Assembly (NCBI RefSeq): GCF_009017415.1
Contig: NC_092405.1
Location: 2,418,001-2,482,000, forward strand
Source of the DNA: Aspergillus flavus
Lineage: Eukaryota; Ascomycota; Eurotiomycetes; Eurotiales; Aspergillaceae
Reading direction: 5' to 3'
Length of the DNA: 64,000 bases
Below, piece by piece: positions 1 to 10,950 of the stretch. The position numbers and the translations under genes were made by a program. Numbering within the stretch: the stretch's first letter is position 1; each line of letters opens with the position of its first letter. Below the pieces are notes generated by a model. That model was given only the letters and a program-made list of their open reading frames with translations, did not search any database and was not told the origin of the DNA.

Positions 1-1176
1 AGTACAGAAGGTATGGGTATAAGGAAAAGGAGAGTGTAAAGTCAAAAGGGTGGAATGGATGGAGAAAAAAGAAGGTCGATGCGGAGTTTAGCACCTGAGG
101 CAAGTCCCTTAAAACCGTATCCTGTATTGTTCTGGTATCACTATGTAGTATGGGTATGTTTTGGTAACAGGGACTGCAAGCCACCCGCAACAATAAAAAA
201 GAACTGAGTACCGGTAGGGCGATCGCAGCGGATCAGTGGCTGCAGGAGAAAAGAGGCTCGACTAATAGGAATGGAGCATGTTCCAACTTCCAGGCAGCAT
301 TTAATGGTAACGACTCCACTGTGGAGCAGCACGCTGCGATGACGTTGCGGCGGTGCAGGTGGCCCAATTAAACCCAGGGGTTGGCAGAATAAACACAGAG
401 AGTCCAGACAACTCATTCTCTAAATATGGGTGAGGTTATTCTGGTTCAGCTGAAACACGTAATATCCACTGCGCCTCTTTTTTTCTGTTTTATCCGGGTT
501 AGTATTGAATCCTATGTTATTGTCTTTCTTTTTTTCTTAATTGCTTCTATTTTACTTTATTATATGGGATGTTCTTTCTTCGGTATTTCCGTTAGCTCAA
601 AGTCAATTCTCCGTAATGAAATCCTGCAGGTAATCTCGGTCATGAACCGTAACGGATTGAAACATGTTTCGATCAACGGCACTATTAAAGGATCAACCGC
701 TTATCAGGGAAAGGAATGACAGGATTGACTACCGCCGAGAGGACGATCGGTCCCCCTTAAGCCAGCGGATCGGGGAATCTGGACCCTACCGACTCCAGTA
801 CAGGTGAAAAGCACTTACGACCGCATTACGCCGCCGCCGATCTTGCGAAGATTTTCCTGGACCTTAAGGTTCAATTGAAGTAATTCCCGTTCGATCGTCG
901 CCTTTTCTCGTATTTCGCTTGTTCTTCTCCTCCTGCCTTCCTGTTTTCCTTCCAGCCCTACCTTTTCCTTGTATAACACACCTTTTCGATATCGTACTCT
1001 CTGGATATACCGTCCGAGGTGATTTCTTCTCGTTGTGGATGGTCTCTTGATACTGATATCCCTCACAGTCTACGTCATCGTCGATGCAGTCGCAGTCACT
1101 GACCTTCTTTTTCTTCTTCAACCATTGAAATCAAATCCATCAATCGGTCACTCTTCTTCTACCACGTGCCTCGCCC
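1..1176. other. Intergenic stretch and 5' region of the SUR7-family gene
   Basis: No supportable gene. Open frames here are short, with Cys/Phe-rich translations typical of chance. From about 880 the sequence becomes pyrimidine-rich up to the ATG at 1177, as expected for a fungal core promoter and leader. A T-rich patch lies at about 475-560. Confidence 0.6.
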
Positions 1177-2193
1177 ATGGCGAACCTCCCATTCTTCCGC
1201 AAAGCTCCTCAACGGCCAGAGTACGGCCGGAGTCGTTCGAAAGTTCTCTGGCACCGTCTACTGCGCTCCTTTCTTTATCTCATCGCATGGATCTTCCTGG
1301 TTCTGGTCGTCATTGGCGATGTATCCAACAAACCCGTCCTCCGCCAAACGTGGTTCCTCAAGATCGACCTCTCCAACATCATCCCGCTCTCCGTCCCCAA
1401 TGCCGTCCTGATTAACAGTATTGCGCGATCCATCGGTCTCCATGATTTCTACACCGTCGGTCTGTGGAATTTCTGTGAGGGATACAATGATAGTGGCATC
1501 ACCAAATGCTCCAAACCGGAGACTCTCTACTGGTTCAACCCGGTCGAGATCATCATGTCCGAACTGCTCTCCGGAGCTACCAGTATGTTTTCGACCCTCA
1601 ATACAGACACGAGAGACCAAAACTAACAAAATCCAGTTGCCCTCCCCGGAGATATCACCGACGCTCTCAAGATCGCCCGGATCGCCTCTCATTGGATGTT
1701 CGCTCTCTTCATCCTGTCCACCATTCTGACCTTCGTCATGATCTTCCTCTCTCCGCTAGCTACGTCCTCGCGACCCCCGCAGTCCATCGCACCGGACCCC
1801 AACGTCAACGCTGCTCACCCGGCCCACCGTCGCCGCACCTTTATCTTCCTCCGCGCCTTTCCGTTCTTCATTCTGACCTTCCTTGCGGCCCTCTTCACCA
1901 TTGTCGCCTCCGTCGTCGCAACCGTCATGTTCATCATCTTCAAGAACGTGTTCACCTCGGCGGACTATAACCTGAACATTGAGGCGGAACTGGGCACCCG
2001 CATGATGGCCTTCATGTGGATTGCGAGCGGCTGCAACCTGCTGTCGTTCATCCTGCAGTTGGGCTCCTGCTGTGCAGCTTGTTGCGGTGGCCGGAAGGCC
2101 CGGAAGGCGCTGAAGAACGGCGGTGCGAATGGATTGCCGGTGCGCGAGAAGGAGGGTCCTCATAGTCCTGCGACGACGACAGCTACAGAGTGA
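1177..2193 (+). CDS. SUR7/PalI-family four-pass plasma-membrane protein
   Basis: Two exons, 1177-1582 and 1637-2193, joined by a 54-nt intron with a GTATGT donor and a CTAAC branch site; product 320 aa. Four hydrophobic segments are visible: about residues 31-47, 150-175, 205-235 and 260-285. The loop after segment 1 holds the family signature, a WNFCEGY motif followed 11 residues after its Cys by a second Cys, as in the claudin-like loop of SUR7/PalI proteins. Family members sit in eisosomes or cortical patches, or act in ambient-pH sensing (PalI/Rim9). Four Cys just after the last segment (CCAACC-like) could be palmitoylated; this is inference. The start lies in a good context (CGCCCATGG) and the protein has the usual length of the short family members. 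Which subgroup it belongs to (SUR7, FMP45 or PalI) cannot be settled by eye. Confidence 0.87.
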
Positions 2194-3613
2194 GCTTGAT
2201 TTCCGTCTCTTCCAACATGCCCCGTTCAAATAAGAGCCCGTTGGAAGCGATGATTGGTTTTGAATTGGATATTATTGGTCATCAAGAACATACATATACA
2301 GTAAGAGCCATATATAAGCGGGGCATATATCTCTCAATTTTTGTTTTAGAACTGTTACATAGACAGGGGTTTCTATACGGATATTACTTTACCACAGCTT
2401 GGCTCAGCATCGGAGGTGCATTTGATTTAGTTAGTTACGATCGTTACGACTTGTCATGATATAATCTACGGGTATTGGACTGTATTCCCGTTCCAAAGAT
2501 TCAAACTGGTATCGTCTCCGTCTCAGAGTCGTGTGGTCCTAGGTACCTGAGCTCAGTCTTGATACAGGACGCATACCTTATGAACGTATAGTCAAGTTTC
2601 ATCAGTCTCTGTCCATAGCGTACCAGGGTTACCTAGTAAGGTGCAGATGGGAATACCTCCACTGGTACGCTTGCGTAAGAGAAAACAGCAAACTAGAACT
2701 ACAAGCTAAGTAATAACTTTAGATCATATACTATACTTAGAGCGGATCGAAATCTTTCTCGTATACAGGTGTTCTGAGTAGGTTCCAGCACAAGCTATTG
2801 GTTATTCTGGTCTAAGTGGGGTTGTTGAAGATGTATAGGTTCCTTGCGGTTCAACTTAGGGCACTTTTAATAGAAGTGTTTGTCTAAAGAGATTGTATAA
2901 GTATAGGGAAGCTAAAAGTATATACAACTACGTGGTTCCTAGGTCTAGTTGGAGATATTTGGTAGAATACTGGAGTTATGATTGTTTAATGATGATTATA
3001 CTCCCTCAAGATTCATAACGCTCCAGCTGACTCTTATCATATTCTTATAGATATCATGAGTACATGGCCAGCGCGCCGACATGTCATTGTCTATTACACG
3101 GATCGTAGAGAAAACAAGACAATGTTGTAGTTCACCTGTATCGGGAGCAACCCTTAGATTAACCTGTTCAGCTTGCTGAGAAATCCAGTGGGGAACTAGA
3201 AAAGGACCATGGCCATGGCTTTGGTTGGGACGGCAAACAACAAGATTGGAGATTGCCATTCAATAGCGAGCCCTAACAGTTGTTCTACCGCGGATTACCT
3301 GTGGAGCTATGACACATGTATGGAATGTCTTCTCATTTCCTCAGGGCTCCATTGTCGTCTTACCGCTGTATGTACAGCATGACCAATGAACTCCCTTGGT
3401 TCTTAATCAATGGAAATAAAGCCCTGTGGCTCATTATCCGTGGAATCCCTCTAGCCCATCTTCTATCAACAGTTTGTATATAAGAAACAGACCAGAGAAA
3501 GAAAAAGGAGGGTATCTCTGCAACAGCAGCATACTTTGCATATTCATCATCCTACTTGACATCACTCTTATTCTTCTGTACGTCTTGCTTTTCAGCCTAG
3601 AGAAATATCCCAC
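2194..3613. other. Intergenic, AT-rich, no gene recognised
   Basis: About 1.4 kb with many stops in all frames. I see no terminal repeats, transposase motif or RNA gene. The first few hundred bases are presumably the 3' UTR of the upstream gene, and the last 100-200 bases the promoter of the small gene at 3614. Confidence 0.5.
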
Positions 3614-4342
3614 ATGACGTCTTCCACCATGAACAACACAGCAACCAGACACAAGAAACCAGGAATCCCCACCCCAGCCATGCGGGAATACCTATGGATG
3701 AAACAAATCGGCAAAAGTCTCTCTGCCAACACTCCTCTACGTCCCAACAAGAGAACAAAACCGAGCGAAGGTGACAAAACCAGCTTAGAAACCAGGCACC
3801 GTTTTCTCACGGCCTACAAGCTCAGGAAACTAAGAGAGAAAAGTGGTATGCGTTACGGAAGAAACAGAGAGCGTTCCCGTGGACATAGTTCGACAGTCCT
3901 TGGAGGATCTCTGTACGAAGATGCTAAGCTATACAAAATGAGTCTGAGGCAAGATACTGAGTTATATGAGGAGTTATATGGGATATCTCCTTTCCAGGTT
4001 CCGAAGAGTAGGTGTATGTAGCCCTCATTGTAGATATAGCTAATTGGATGATATGTAGTGCATTCGGAAACGCGTGCCTTGCTTAATGACCATGCTACGG
4101 TGTTGGCCTCAGGCAACCATAGGTTTACGCCTATATTTCAACGGGCTTTTGAGGAGTTTGTATATGCTCTGAAAGTTGCGAAATTTCCGCCCTACGATTA
4201 CTTTCGGCGGAAATATAATGGCGACGTTGGAGATGAGCACCCTCTACTCATAAAACTGAGATCGCGTCATTGGGCTTTAGAAAGAGCCTTTAAGAAAGAA
4301 GTCAGATCCGTTGGTGGTAATAATAGGGGTGGCTCTAGCTAA
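3614..4342 (+). CDS. Hypothetical protein, small, basic, two exons
   Basis: Not recognised. Two frames join cleanly through a 45-nt intron: exon 1 3614-4013, exon 2 4059-4342, with a GTATGT donor at 4014, a CTAAT branch site at 4040 and a TAG acceptor. A second donor 6 nt upstream (GTAGGT) would also keep frame. The product is 227 aa. The first half is rich in Lys/Arg, with a KLRKLREK stretch around residue 75; the second half has an aromatic patch (PPYDYFRRKY). There is no signal peptide or membrane span. The Arg/Lys content suggests nucleic-acid binding, but no domain is identifiable. It may be lineage-restricted. It converges on the gene at 4673. Evidence is the in-phase intron and the combined open length only. 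Confidence 0.5.
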
Positions 4343-4672
4343 GCGCTCGTTCGATACATTGGCTTTCATCTGACTTGTTTCATAGAGGCATTCTTTACTA
4401 AATTGTTCTTTATCCGTTAGCAAGTATCGTGTCTTGATTGACACTACATCTCAAAGGATAGATCTACTCGGCCTGTTCTGACATACAGTAATAATGGTTG
4501 AGAGGTTCATCGCCAACCTCTCGGCTACAATTACAAGAGTTTGTTAAGTGACAATAGTGAAACAAAGTCGGATTTCACGTGGATTAACTAAGTATGTAAT
4601 TTCCCTAATCGCTATGCAAGCTTCGATGACAACGGTGAAATTTAAAGTAATAATAAGGGGTATCATGATCTT
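4343..4672. other. Convergent 3' intergenic region
   Basis: 330 bases between two converging genes. It contains a short inverted repeat around 4497-4525 (GGTTGAGAGGTTC and AACCTCTCGGC), which could act in 3'-end formation. Nothing else is seen. Confidence 0.4.
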
Positions 4673-6541
4673 TTAAGCTTCGGCCAGTTCCGCCTCCATC
4701 GCACGAGCTAACTCGTCGTCATCATCGATGGGGCTGTTCTGGGCAGCTGGATGATCCGGAGGATCACTGTGACTCGGCTCAACTAGGATACTAGTGTCTT
4801 GCTGAGGTCGTGGAGATTGCGAAGTCGAAGTACGGAAATCATGCCCGGTCTGTCCGGCCTCGAGCCAGCCGTATCTTTTGTTTCGTAGGGACTGGAGCAT
4901 CTCCATGCGGCGTTGTTCTCCTTCCGTAGGAGGTTCCGAGGGCGCAGATTTGTTCTCCGTCTCGTCCGTCAAATCGATCGTGACTGGAGTTGACCCGCGG
5001 TCTGTTGCTGAACTAGCAGGCTGCTGACTCCCATTAACACTGGGTGGCACGCCCTGGGGAGGAAGGGGTTGAGACCCTTGCCTAACATGCTGCATGTCTC
5101 CTGAGGGCGCCGGAGTAACGGGGTGCGAATTCGGTGTGGGAGGTTGTCCCCGGGCTTGCGATGTGCGTGGAGGCTTGTATGAATCCGGGATTGGAGCAAC
5201 TGCAGGCACTTGTTTCTGGACGTGGATCTCGTAGAGAAGGTTGTTATAGATAGTACCAACCTCATGTAGCTTGTTTTTCCACTCTGTCGCCTCTCTCTTA
5301 TACTGCTCAACGCGGTTCTGGTGTTGACTGGAAACACGTCGAAGCATGGCATTCTCCTCGCGCAGCTGTTGTTCTCTGGTCTTGCCCGTCACAGGGTCTA
5401 TAGTCGTCCACTGAAGCAAAGCGTTTTTGTACTTGTTACGCTCGCAGGTGAGATGATACACCCTATCCTTCAGGCAGGCGAGGCGATAGTTCATTCGATC
5501 CTCTGCAACTTCGACGTATTTGACGTGGATATTTGGTGCGGACGGAAGGTAACCCAATGGTCCCCCATATTGTGGATAAGGAGACGTGTACTCCGGCTCT
5601 TTATGAATTCGTTGTAAAATCTCTCGGCTAGTATTAGACGCCAAATGCGAGGAGTCAAGAGAAAATCGGTCTTTAGTAAGTTCGCTGACAGAAGGCTCCT
5701 TTGATATCGAGCCTTCAGGGAGCTCAAGGGGATGTTGGTCGTTTCTAGTGCTGTCTGCCAGGTCCTGATTCGAAGGTTCATGGCTGATTCGGTCGCCTTG
5801 TGCGAGGGGTAGCTCAAGTTCGAAATCGGGCGGGAACTCGTCATCGGGTATCAAAGGAATTTTGAAATCTGGGTCCTCAAACAGGGCATCCAAAGAGTCA
5901 AACAGCGGATTGGGTGACGGCAGTCTCTCTATTCCTGGTGTATGAGGAGCGGTTCCACCTTGTTCGGGCTGGTGGGAAGAGTTGGGAGAAGACAATGAAG
6001 GCGTTTCACCAGGAGAAGGAACACAATGATCTTGTTGTAATTCGACTAGTCGTCTCTTTTCTGGTTGACCCCATAAATCGAGCCCTGAAAAAGCCTCATC
6101 GCCAGCTCGTTTTCGAGACGCGAAGGCCGCATCAAGCTCGCGAAGCACAGCCTCGGAATCGAAGAGCGGGTCGTCAAACAGTGCTTGTACTGGGTCAGTC
6201 GAACCAGTGAAACCTACAGGGTCAACATCCTGGACCGATAACTTGGACGAGCCAATACCCGCCGCCGAATATTTAGCCTTTTGGTCCCCAGGAAACTGGT
6301 TGCTAGTGTCTGCTTGATCACCGCCGTCCGGCAAACTATGGTCCTCTTCCTGGGAGGGCACCTGAGCATCGACAGGTTGCTGTGGCTGCGACCCAGGGGG
6401 TGGTGTAAGCCCCAGATCATTCACATGCAGATGAGATATGTAAGGGGGAGATGGAAGATCCTCGAGAGCGTAAAGCCCTTGAAGATCAGGAGGGCAGGTC
6501 TGGAGAGAGGTAGAAATACCTTCAACCACGCTTCCATCCAT
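4673..6541 (-). CDS. Acidic coiled-coil protein of unknown function with SIM-like motif
   Basis: A single open frame of 622 aa with no intron needed. Most of it is Pro/Ser/Asp/Glu-rich and probably disordered. Two related acidic-hydrophobic motifs occur: QALFDDPLFD at 119-128 and DALFEDPDFK at 218-227. Residues 350-445 form the only ordered-looking part, a charged heptad region with LREENAMLRR at about 393-402, likely a coiled coil. Residues 520-526 read VTIDLTD followed by acidic residues, the form of a SUMO-interacting motif. The C-terminus is acidic and helical (DDDDELARAMEAELAEA). The basic region expected of a bZIP factor is missing before the coiled coil, so I do not call it one. A nuclear scaffold or transcription-associated role is a reasonable inference. 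It is divergent from lst8. Confidence 0.75.
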   Translation of the reverse strand: MDGSVVEGISTSLQTCPPDLQGLYALEDLPSPPYISHLHVNDLGLTPPPGSQPQQPVDAQVPSQEEDHSLPDGGDQADTSNQFPGDQKAKYSAAGIGSSKLSVQDVDPVGFTGSTDPVQALFDDPLFDSEAVLRELDAAFASRKRAGDEAFSGLDLWGQPEKRRLVELQQDHCVPSPGETPSLSSPNSSHQPEQGGTAPHTPGIERLPSPNPLFDSLDALFEDPDFKIPLIPDDEFPPDFELELPLAQGDRISHEPSNQDLADSTRNDQHPLELPEGSISKEPSVSELTKDRFSLDSSHLASNTSREILQRIHKEPEYTSPYPQYGGPLGYLPSAPNIHVKYVEVAEDRMNYRLACLKDRVYHLTCERNKYKNALLQWTTIDPVTGKTREQQLREENAMLRRVSSQHQNRVEQYKREATEWKNKLHEVGTIYNNLLYEIHVQKQVPAVAPIPDSYKPPRTSQARGQPPTPNSHPVTPAPSGDMQHVRQGSQPLPPQGVPPSVNGSQQPASSATDRGSTPVTIDLTDETENKSAPSEPPTEGEQRRMEMLQSLRNKRYGWLEAGQTGHDFRTSTSQSPRPQQDTSILVEPSHSDPPDHPAAQNSPIDDDDELARAMEAELAEA

Positions 6542-7436
6542 CTTGACAGAGATAACCCAATATGATGTAGATCAGAAAGACAGAGTGTCCGCCACTATGG
6601 TTTTACGTCCTTCAATAAAGCGGAGGTCTCAAATGAGGCAAGTGCGATGGATATTGTAGACACGTCGATGAGCGCAAGGTATGTGGCGTCGAGATATCAA
6701 CGCAGCGACACGAGAAAATACGCCATGGATGATGTACAAAGGCTGTGCAAAATAAGTAAGAATAAGTTCTTGGTGTTTTCCTCTGATAGCCTTTTGTTGC
6801 GCTGCAGTACGTACCTGTTGAGACACCACAGCACCTCTAATCGGAAATTTCAGTCTTCTTCCGTCGAATACCGAGTCGGTGCAGGAGTTTTGCAGACGGC
6901 TCTCGCCGGGAGTCACAGGGTTTGGAACGGCACGAATAGTCTCCAGACGAATAAACGGTCGGTAACCAAGATTGGTTACTTGATTGGAAGACTAGTTGCC
7001 AAGTGCGACGCCTCGAGAATTTTGAACTGAACAAGGACACGACTTTGCTGCCGCTCAGACGAAGGAGAGAAATACGGGGATGGTTCGCCTTGTCAGACCC
7101 CTCTTTGACAACCACGGAATAATCCTCGCTGACGAAGAAAACAAAGCGCAAGGCGAAACTTTGTATCTTATCTGCGATTAAGTTGAGAACATGTTTTCAA
7201 TGGTTCTTTTTTAAGTCGACTTTTAATCTCCTTGATCACTTTCCGCCTCGCCCACCGCCTTAAAGACCGCTCACGTGTGCCTTGCCCAGAACGGCCAGGG
7301 ATTGCGGGCAGCGAAGACCGCCGCAGCATAAGGCCGGCAGGAATCAAATCAACTTTCTTTCCGCTGATGGGGAAACGCTCAGGGTCTCCTGATATTTAAT
7401 TCTCTTCAGTTCCTCATAGGTTCCTGCACCTTCAAT
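6542..7436. promoter_or_regulatory. Divergent promoter region between the coiled-coil gene and lst8
   Basis: 895 bases serving two divergent genes. A CACGTG hexamer lies near 7272. No convincing extra gene; the open frames across 6647-7151 are overlapping and low in protein character. Confidence 0.5.
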
Positions 7437-8846
7437 ATGAGTGTCATTCTTTGTACCGGTAAGTACAAGCTGGATCTCAGCATTGGCTTCGAAAGCTTCA
7501 GTTGGTATTTCAGTGACGCTAATTGACCGCTTCGCTATCAAAGCCGGATATGACCACACCATTCGGTAAGTCGTACCTTCTCTACGATTGTCGGTATAGT
7601 CAGCGCGCTAATCCTACATGGCAGTTTCTGGGAAGCTCTGTCTGGAATATGCTCACGGACTATTCAGCATCCGGACTCGCAAGTAAATCGCTTATGCATC
7701 ACTCCAGACAAGCGCTATCTGGCCGCCGCAGGTCACAACAATGTCAAGTTGTATGATATCAAGTCCACTAATCCCAACCCCGTTATGACCTTTGATGGCC
7801 ATACGAACAACATTACGGGTGTTGCATTTCACTGCGAAGGCAAGTGGATGGTCACTAGTTCGGAAGACGGCACGGTGAAAGTGTGGGACACGCGCACCGG
7901 CAGTCTACAACGCAATTATGCCCATAAAGCCCCCGTCAATGACGTTGTAATTCACCCCAACCAGGGTGAGCTCATCAGTGGTGATCGTGCTGGTATTGTC
8001 CGGGTTTGGGATCTGGGCGAGAGCGTCTGCACTCATCAGCTAATTCCCGAAGATGACGTTGCTGTGCAAAGTGTTAGTGTTGCAAGCGATGGATCCTTAC
8101 TCTGCGCAGGGAATAAGAAGGTATTCATATTTATCTCTTTCCCTTTCTGTGCCACATCAAGCAAACTGTTTATTCACTTTGCGATCTGAGACTAATTTAC
8201 CTGCTAGGGCAATGTTTACATCTGGCGCATGGTCCAAGACGCTGAATTAACGCGCATCGTTCCAATGTGCACCTTCCAGGCTCACAAAGATTATCTCACT
8301 CGCATTCTCCTCTCACCAGACGTCAAGCACCTCGCGACCTGTTCAGCAGACCACACAGCCAAGGTCTGGAACCTTGACCTCGACTATCCCCCGGCCAAGA
8401 TAGCCGCCGCGCAAGCAGCTAAAGCCAAGGCCAAAGGCATCACCCCTGAACCTAAAGAGACCCCTTCATCCCCACCCCCTACAGACAGCCTGGTGAACAC
8501 GCCAAGCAGTGAAAATGGTAGAGCCGACTTTATCAACCCATTCAGTTTTATCAACGGAACCCCGCCGCCCACCAACGAGCCCCAGCAAACCTTCCCCGTA
8601 CAGGAAGATGGTCCCCCAGTAGATCCGAATACCAACACCCTTTACCTGGAGACCACCCTAGCAAATCACCAGCGGTGGGTGTGGGACTGTGCCTTTTCCG
8701 CCGATTCGGCCTATCTCGTCACCGTTTCGAGTGACCACTACGCTCGTTTATGGGAGTTGGCTTCGGGCCAGGTTATCCGTCAATACAGTGGGCATCACCG
8801 CGGGGCGGTGTGCGTTGCTCTGAACGATTATTCTGAGCCTCGGTGA
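7437..8846 (+). CDS. lst8: TOR complex subunit Lst8 (WD-repeat protein)
   Basis: Four exons: 7437-7458, 7544-7565, 7625-8120 and 8208-8846, giving 392 aa. The first two exons are only 22 nt each. The spliced start MSVILCTAGYDHTIRFWEAL matches the beginning of yeast Lst8 almost residue for residue, which fixes the start and the tiny exons. Seven WD repeats fill the protein (for example GTVKVWDTRTG, GIVRVWDLGE, TAKVWNLDLD, YARLWELASG). Lst8 binds the TOR kinase domain in TORC1 and TORC2 and supports nutrient-controlled growth and actin organisation. Yeast Lst8 is about 303 aa; the excess here is an inserted Ala/Lys then Pro/Ser/Thr-rich segment at residues 241-325, between the fifth and sixth repeats. 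The blades on either side are intact, so the gene should be functional. Confidence 0.95.
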
Positions 8847-9345
8847 GAGGTCCCGAGGTACGCACCGTTGTTGTCCGTTGTCCGTTGTCAGTTAGTCTTC
8901 TTCATGGTTAGCATGGCGCCTGGGATTGGGTGAAGCATGGAGGTATTTTGCCTTCTGCATTGGAGTTCAGGCTTGTTTGTTCCCACTTGTATTGTTTTGG
9001 ATGTCCCCGAGTCTATGGCATGCTCACGTATGATTGTGGTATATCCAATACGAAATAAAGAATATACGTATAATATTCTCTCTATACAAGTTCGTTGTAT
9101 ATTCCCCTACATACGTATGGATACGATCAGAAACACACAAGGTATAAGGCTCACTCGAGAAAAAACATCATACCAACAAATGCTAGGTAAAAAACCCTTA
9201 TCTGGCTCGTTGCTCCTTGCTCCCAAAGCAAATGGAAAAAATAATAATACTAGAATGATAGAGGGAAGAATCAATCAAAACCACCAAACATATCAGGAAC
9301 CTTTTTATCTTTCCTTTAACCCCGTACATGTTGATATGCTTAGAT
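8847..9345. other. Convergent 3' intergenic region
   Basis: About 500 bases between lst8 and the dynein light-chain gene. A short tandem repeat of a TCCGTTG unit lies at about 8873-8890. The rest is AT-rich 3' UTR-like sequence with several AATAAA-like signals. Confidence 0.5.
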
Positions 9346-10045
9346 TTAATTGACGGCGAACCAGGTTACACTCACGACGACGTCCAAGCCCCGCTCGTCA
9401 GCACCGGGGTACTTGAATGTCCACATTCCATCGCGGTTGACGTCCCAGAACGCGCCAGAGGCGGAGTGCATACCGCGCTTGCCAGTGTTGCTGGCGGCAC
9501 CCTCTGCGGCGGCAGACTTGTCGATCAGACCTTGTTGCACGATGGTGCTGTTCACGGTGAACCGGTATGGGGCTGCTGCCGAGGGGGTAGAGGGGGCGGT
9601 AGCGCTGATGAGTGCTTTGAGGATAGTGTTCTTTAGCAGATTGGTGATTAGTCTGTTGTGCATGCGGTGCTGGAGAATACGGCCCACACTCACAATGATC
9701 TGAGAGTTCCATTCGCCGACCTTGGTGTGCTCGTAGCCCTCGACGCCGTTCAGTGCGGAGTCACATGCCTGTTCTAGAATTAGTTCAGGCTTTCCTTATC
9801 TTGCCATGGTCGACAGTTGTATTCAATAGTGTATACCACCGTGACTTGGTGGAGCCGGATGATAAAAGGGGGAAACGTACCTCGGAGGCAATCTTGGTAA
9901 GGTCCGCGATAGGGACAGGCTATAGGCGTCCAAGAGAGACAGATGTAAGCGTCAATGGACGAGCGATAGCGGACAATGACGTTTTAGCGGCAAAAAGGAT
10001 TGCATGGTCACGCACCGAAGAAGTGGGAGCAGTCTCGACAGCCAT
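9346..10045 (-). CDS. Tctex-1-type dynein light chain
   Basis: Three exons read on the minus strand: 10016-10045, 9881-9919 and 9346-9768; product 163 aa. The first two exons are only 30 and 39 nt, both in phase 0. The start is MAVETAPTSS in good context. The ordered part runs from about residue 11 to the end and carries the Tctex-1 pattern: an N-terminal helix with ACDSALNG, a second helix leading into SVGRILQHRMHN, and C-terminal strands AFWDVNRDGMWTF and VVVSVTWFAVN. The protein is longer than animal DYNLT1 (about 113 aa) because of an Ala/Ser/Pro-rich insert in the middle, which I believe is common in filamentous fungi. It is expected to dimerise and bind the dynein intermediate chain as a cargo-adaptor subunit. 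The dynein-pathway gene nudC lies 46 kb away. Confidence 0.85.
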
Positions 10046-10950
10046 TGTAGGTGGGATAGTCGGGTGTGAAGATGATTTTCTGGAATAGACCTATTGAGTT
10101 AGCATGCTCTAATTGCGATCGGGGTCTAGACGGGTCCAGAGTCGATGGTGGGCAGGCCAGAGTGAATCTGGAGATAGGATTGTGGGGGTGTGCGCCCCGA
10201 GATCTGAGACGAATTGACGGTCAAGGACTGCAGAAGTATAAGACTCACCTGATGTAATGTGGTATGCAGGGATGAAACTAGCGTCAGTGTTGGTGGGATT
10301 CCAAGTCTGGAGGGAGAGAAGGTAGTCCTACAGGTCGTGTTTGCTAGATGTTTAGGAGCCGCAGTTGAGTGTGTTATCAGGAATGTGGCTTGACGGTTGG
10401 TGGTTGGCCCACCCTCATAACCACTCCATACTGGATCAGGGTTGGCTTAGTAGCTACTTACCCGCTAAGTGCTAGTGTCGTGCTTAGCCCGTCACCGCCA
10501 CAGTAGCACGGGGTAACCATAATCCGAAACGACCTCAAGCGATGACAACAGCAACGAACGGAGGCACGTGGATGGAGTAGCCGGTCGGAAATCAAGCCGA
10601 CGCCACAAACTAGGCCGAAGTGGGTAAGGAGCAAGACAACCGGAGCGTTTGTAGCGGGGCAGAAATCTGGGCCGTCTGGAATACCGACAGTAGCGGTTGC
10701 AGCAACTGTATCGATCCTCTCTAGTCTCCCCTCCCGACACCTCGAATTAATTTTTTTTCTCCTCTTCCTCCTTCTCTAACCGAGCGTCATCTATCTTTTT
10801 TCCTATCACATTTCTTGGCTGTAGCATTATCGAGGTTGATCAGAAACTCTCGACCGTCAATTGCTCTCTCATTCTTCCTTCAAGCTCCCCGGATCCCATC
10901 TCAATAGCTCTTATCTCTCCCCTTCCGTACCCACACATACACGGACCAAA
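10046..10950. promoter_or_regulatory. Divergent promoter between dynein light chain and vtc1
   Basis: 905 bases. The right part (about 10740-10940) is strongly C/T-rich, as in the leaders of well expressed fungal genes. A CACGTG box lies at 10565-10570. No gene recognised. Confidence 0.55.
10565..10570 (+). promoter_or_regulatory. CACGTG E-box upstream of vtc1
   Basis: The sequence GCACGTGGA lies 381 bases before the vtc1 ATG. In yeast the phosphate regulator Pho4 binds CACGTG and activates VTC genes on phosphate starvation. The motif is seen; its use here is inference, and a hexamer of this kind is expected about 15 times by chance in 64 kb. Confidence 0.3.

Noticed and set aside
426..719. 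97-codon open frame on the plus strand
   Set aside because: Phe/Leu/Ile-rich translation of T-rich DNA, no start context, no splice partner; taken as chance.
815..1121. Overlapping minus-strand frames with Lys/Arg/Glu-rich products
   Set aside because: They are the reverse of the C/T-rich leader of the SUR7-family gene; composition alone explains them.
2194..3613. Possible decayed transposon in the AT-rich gap
   Set aside because: No terminal repeats, target duplications or transposase/reverse-transcriptase motifs visible on either strand.
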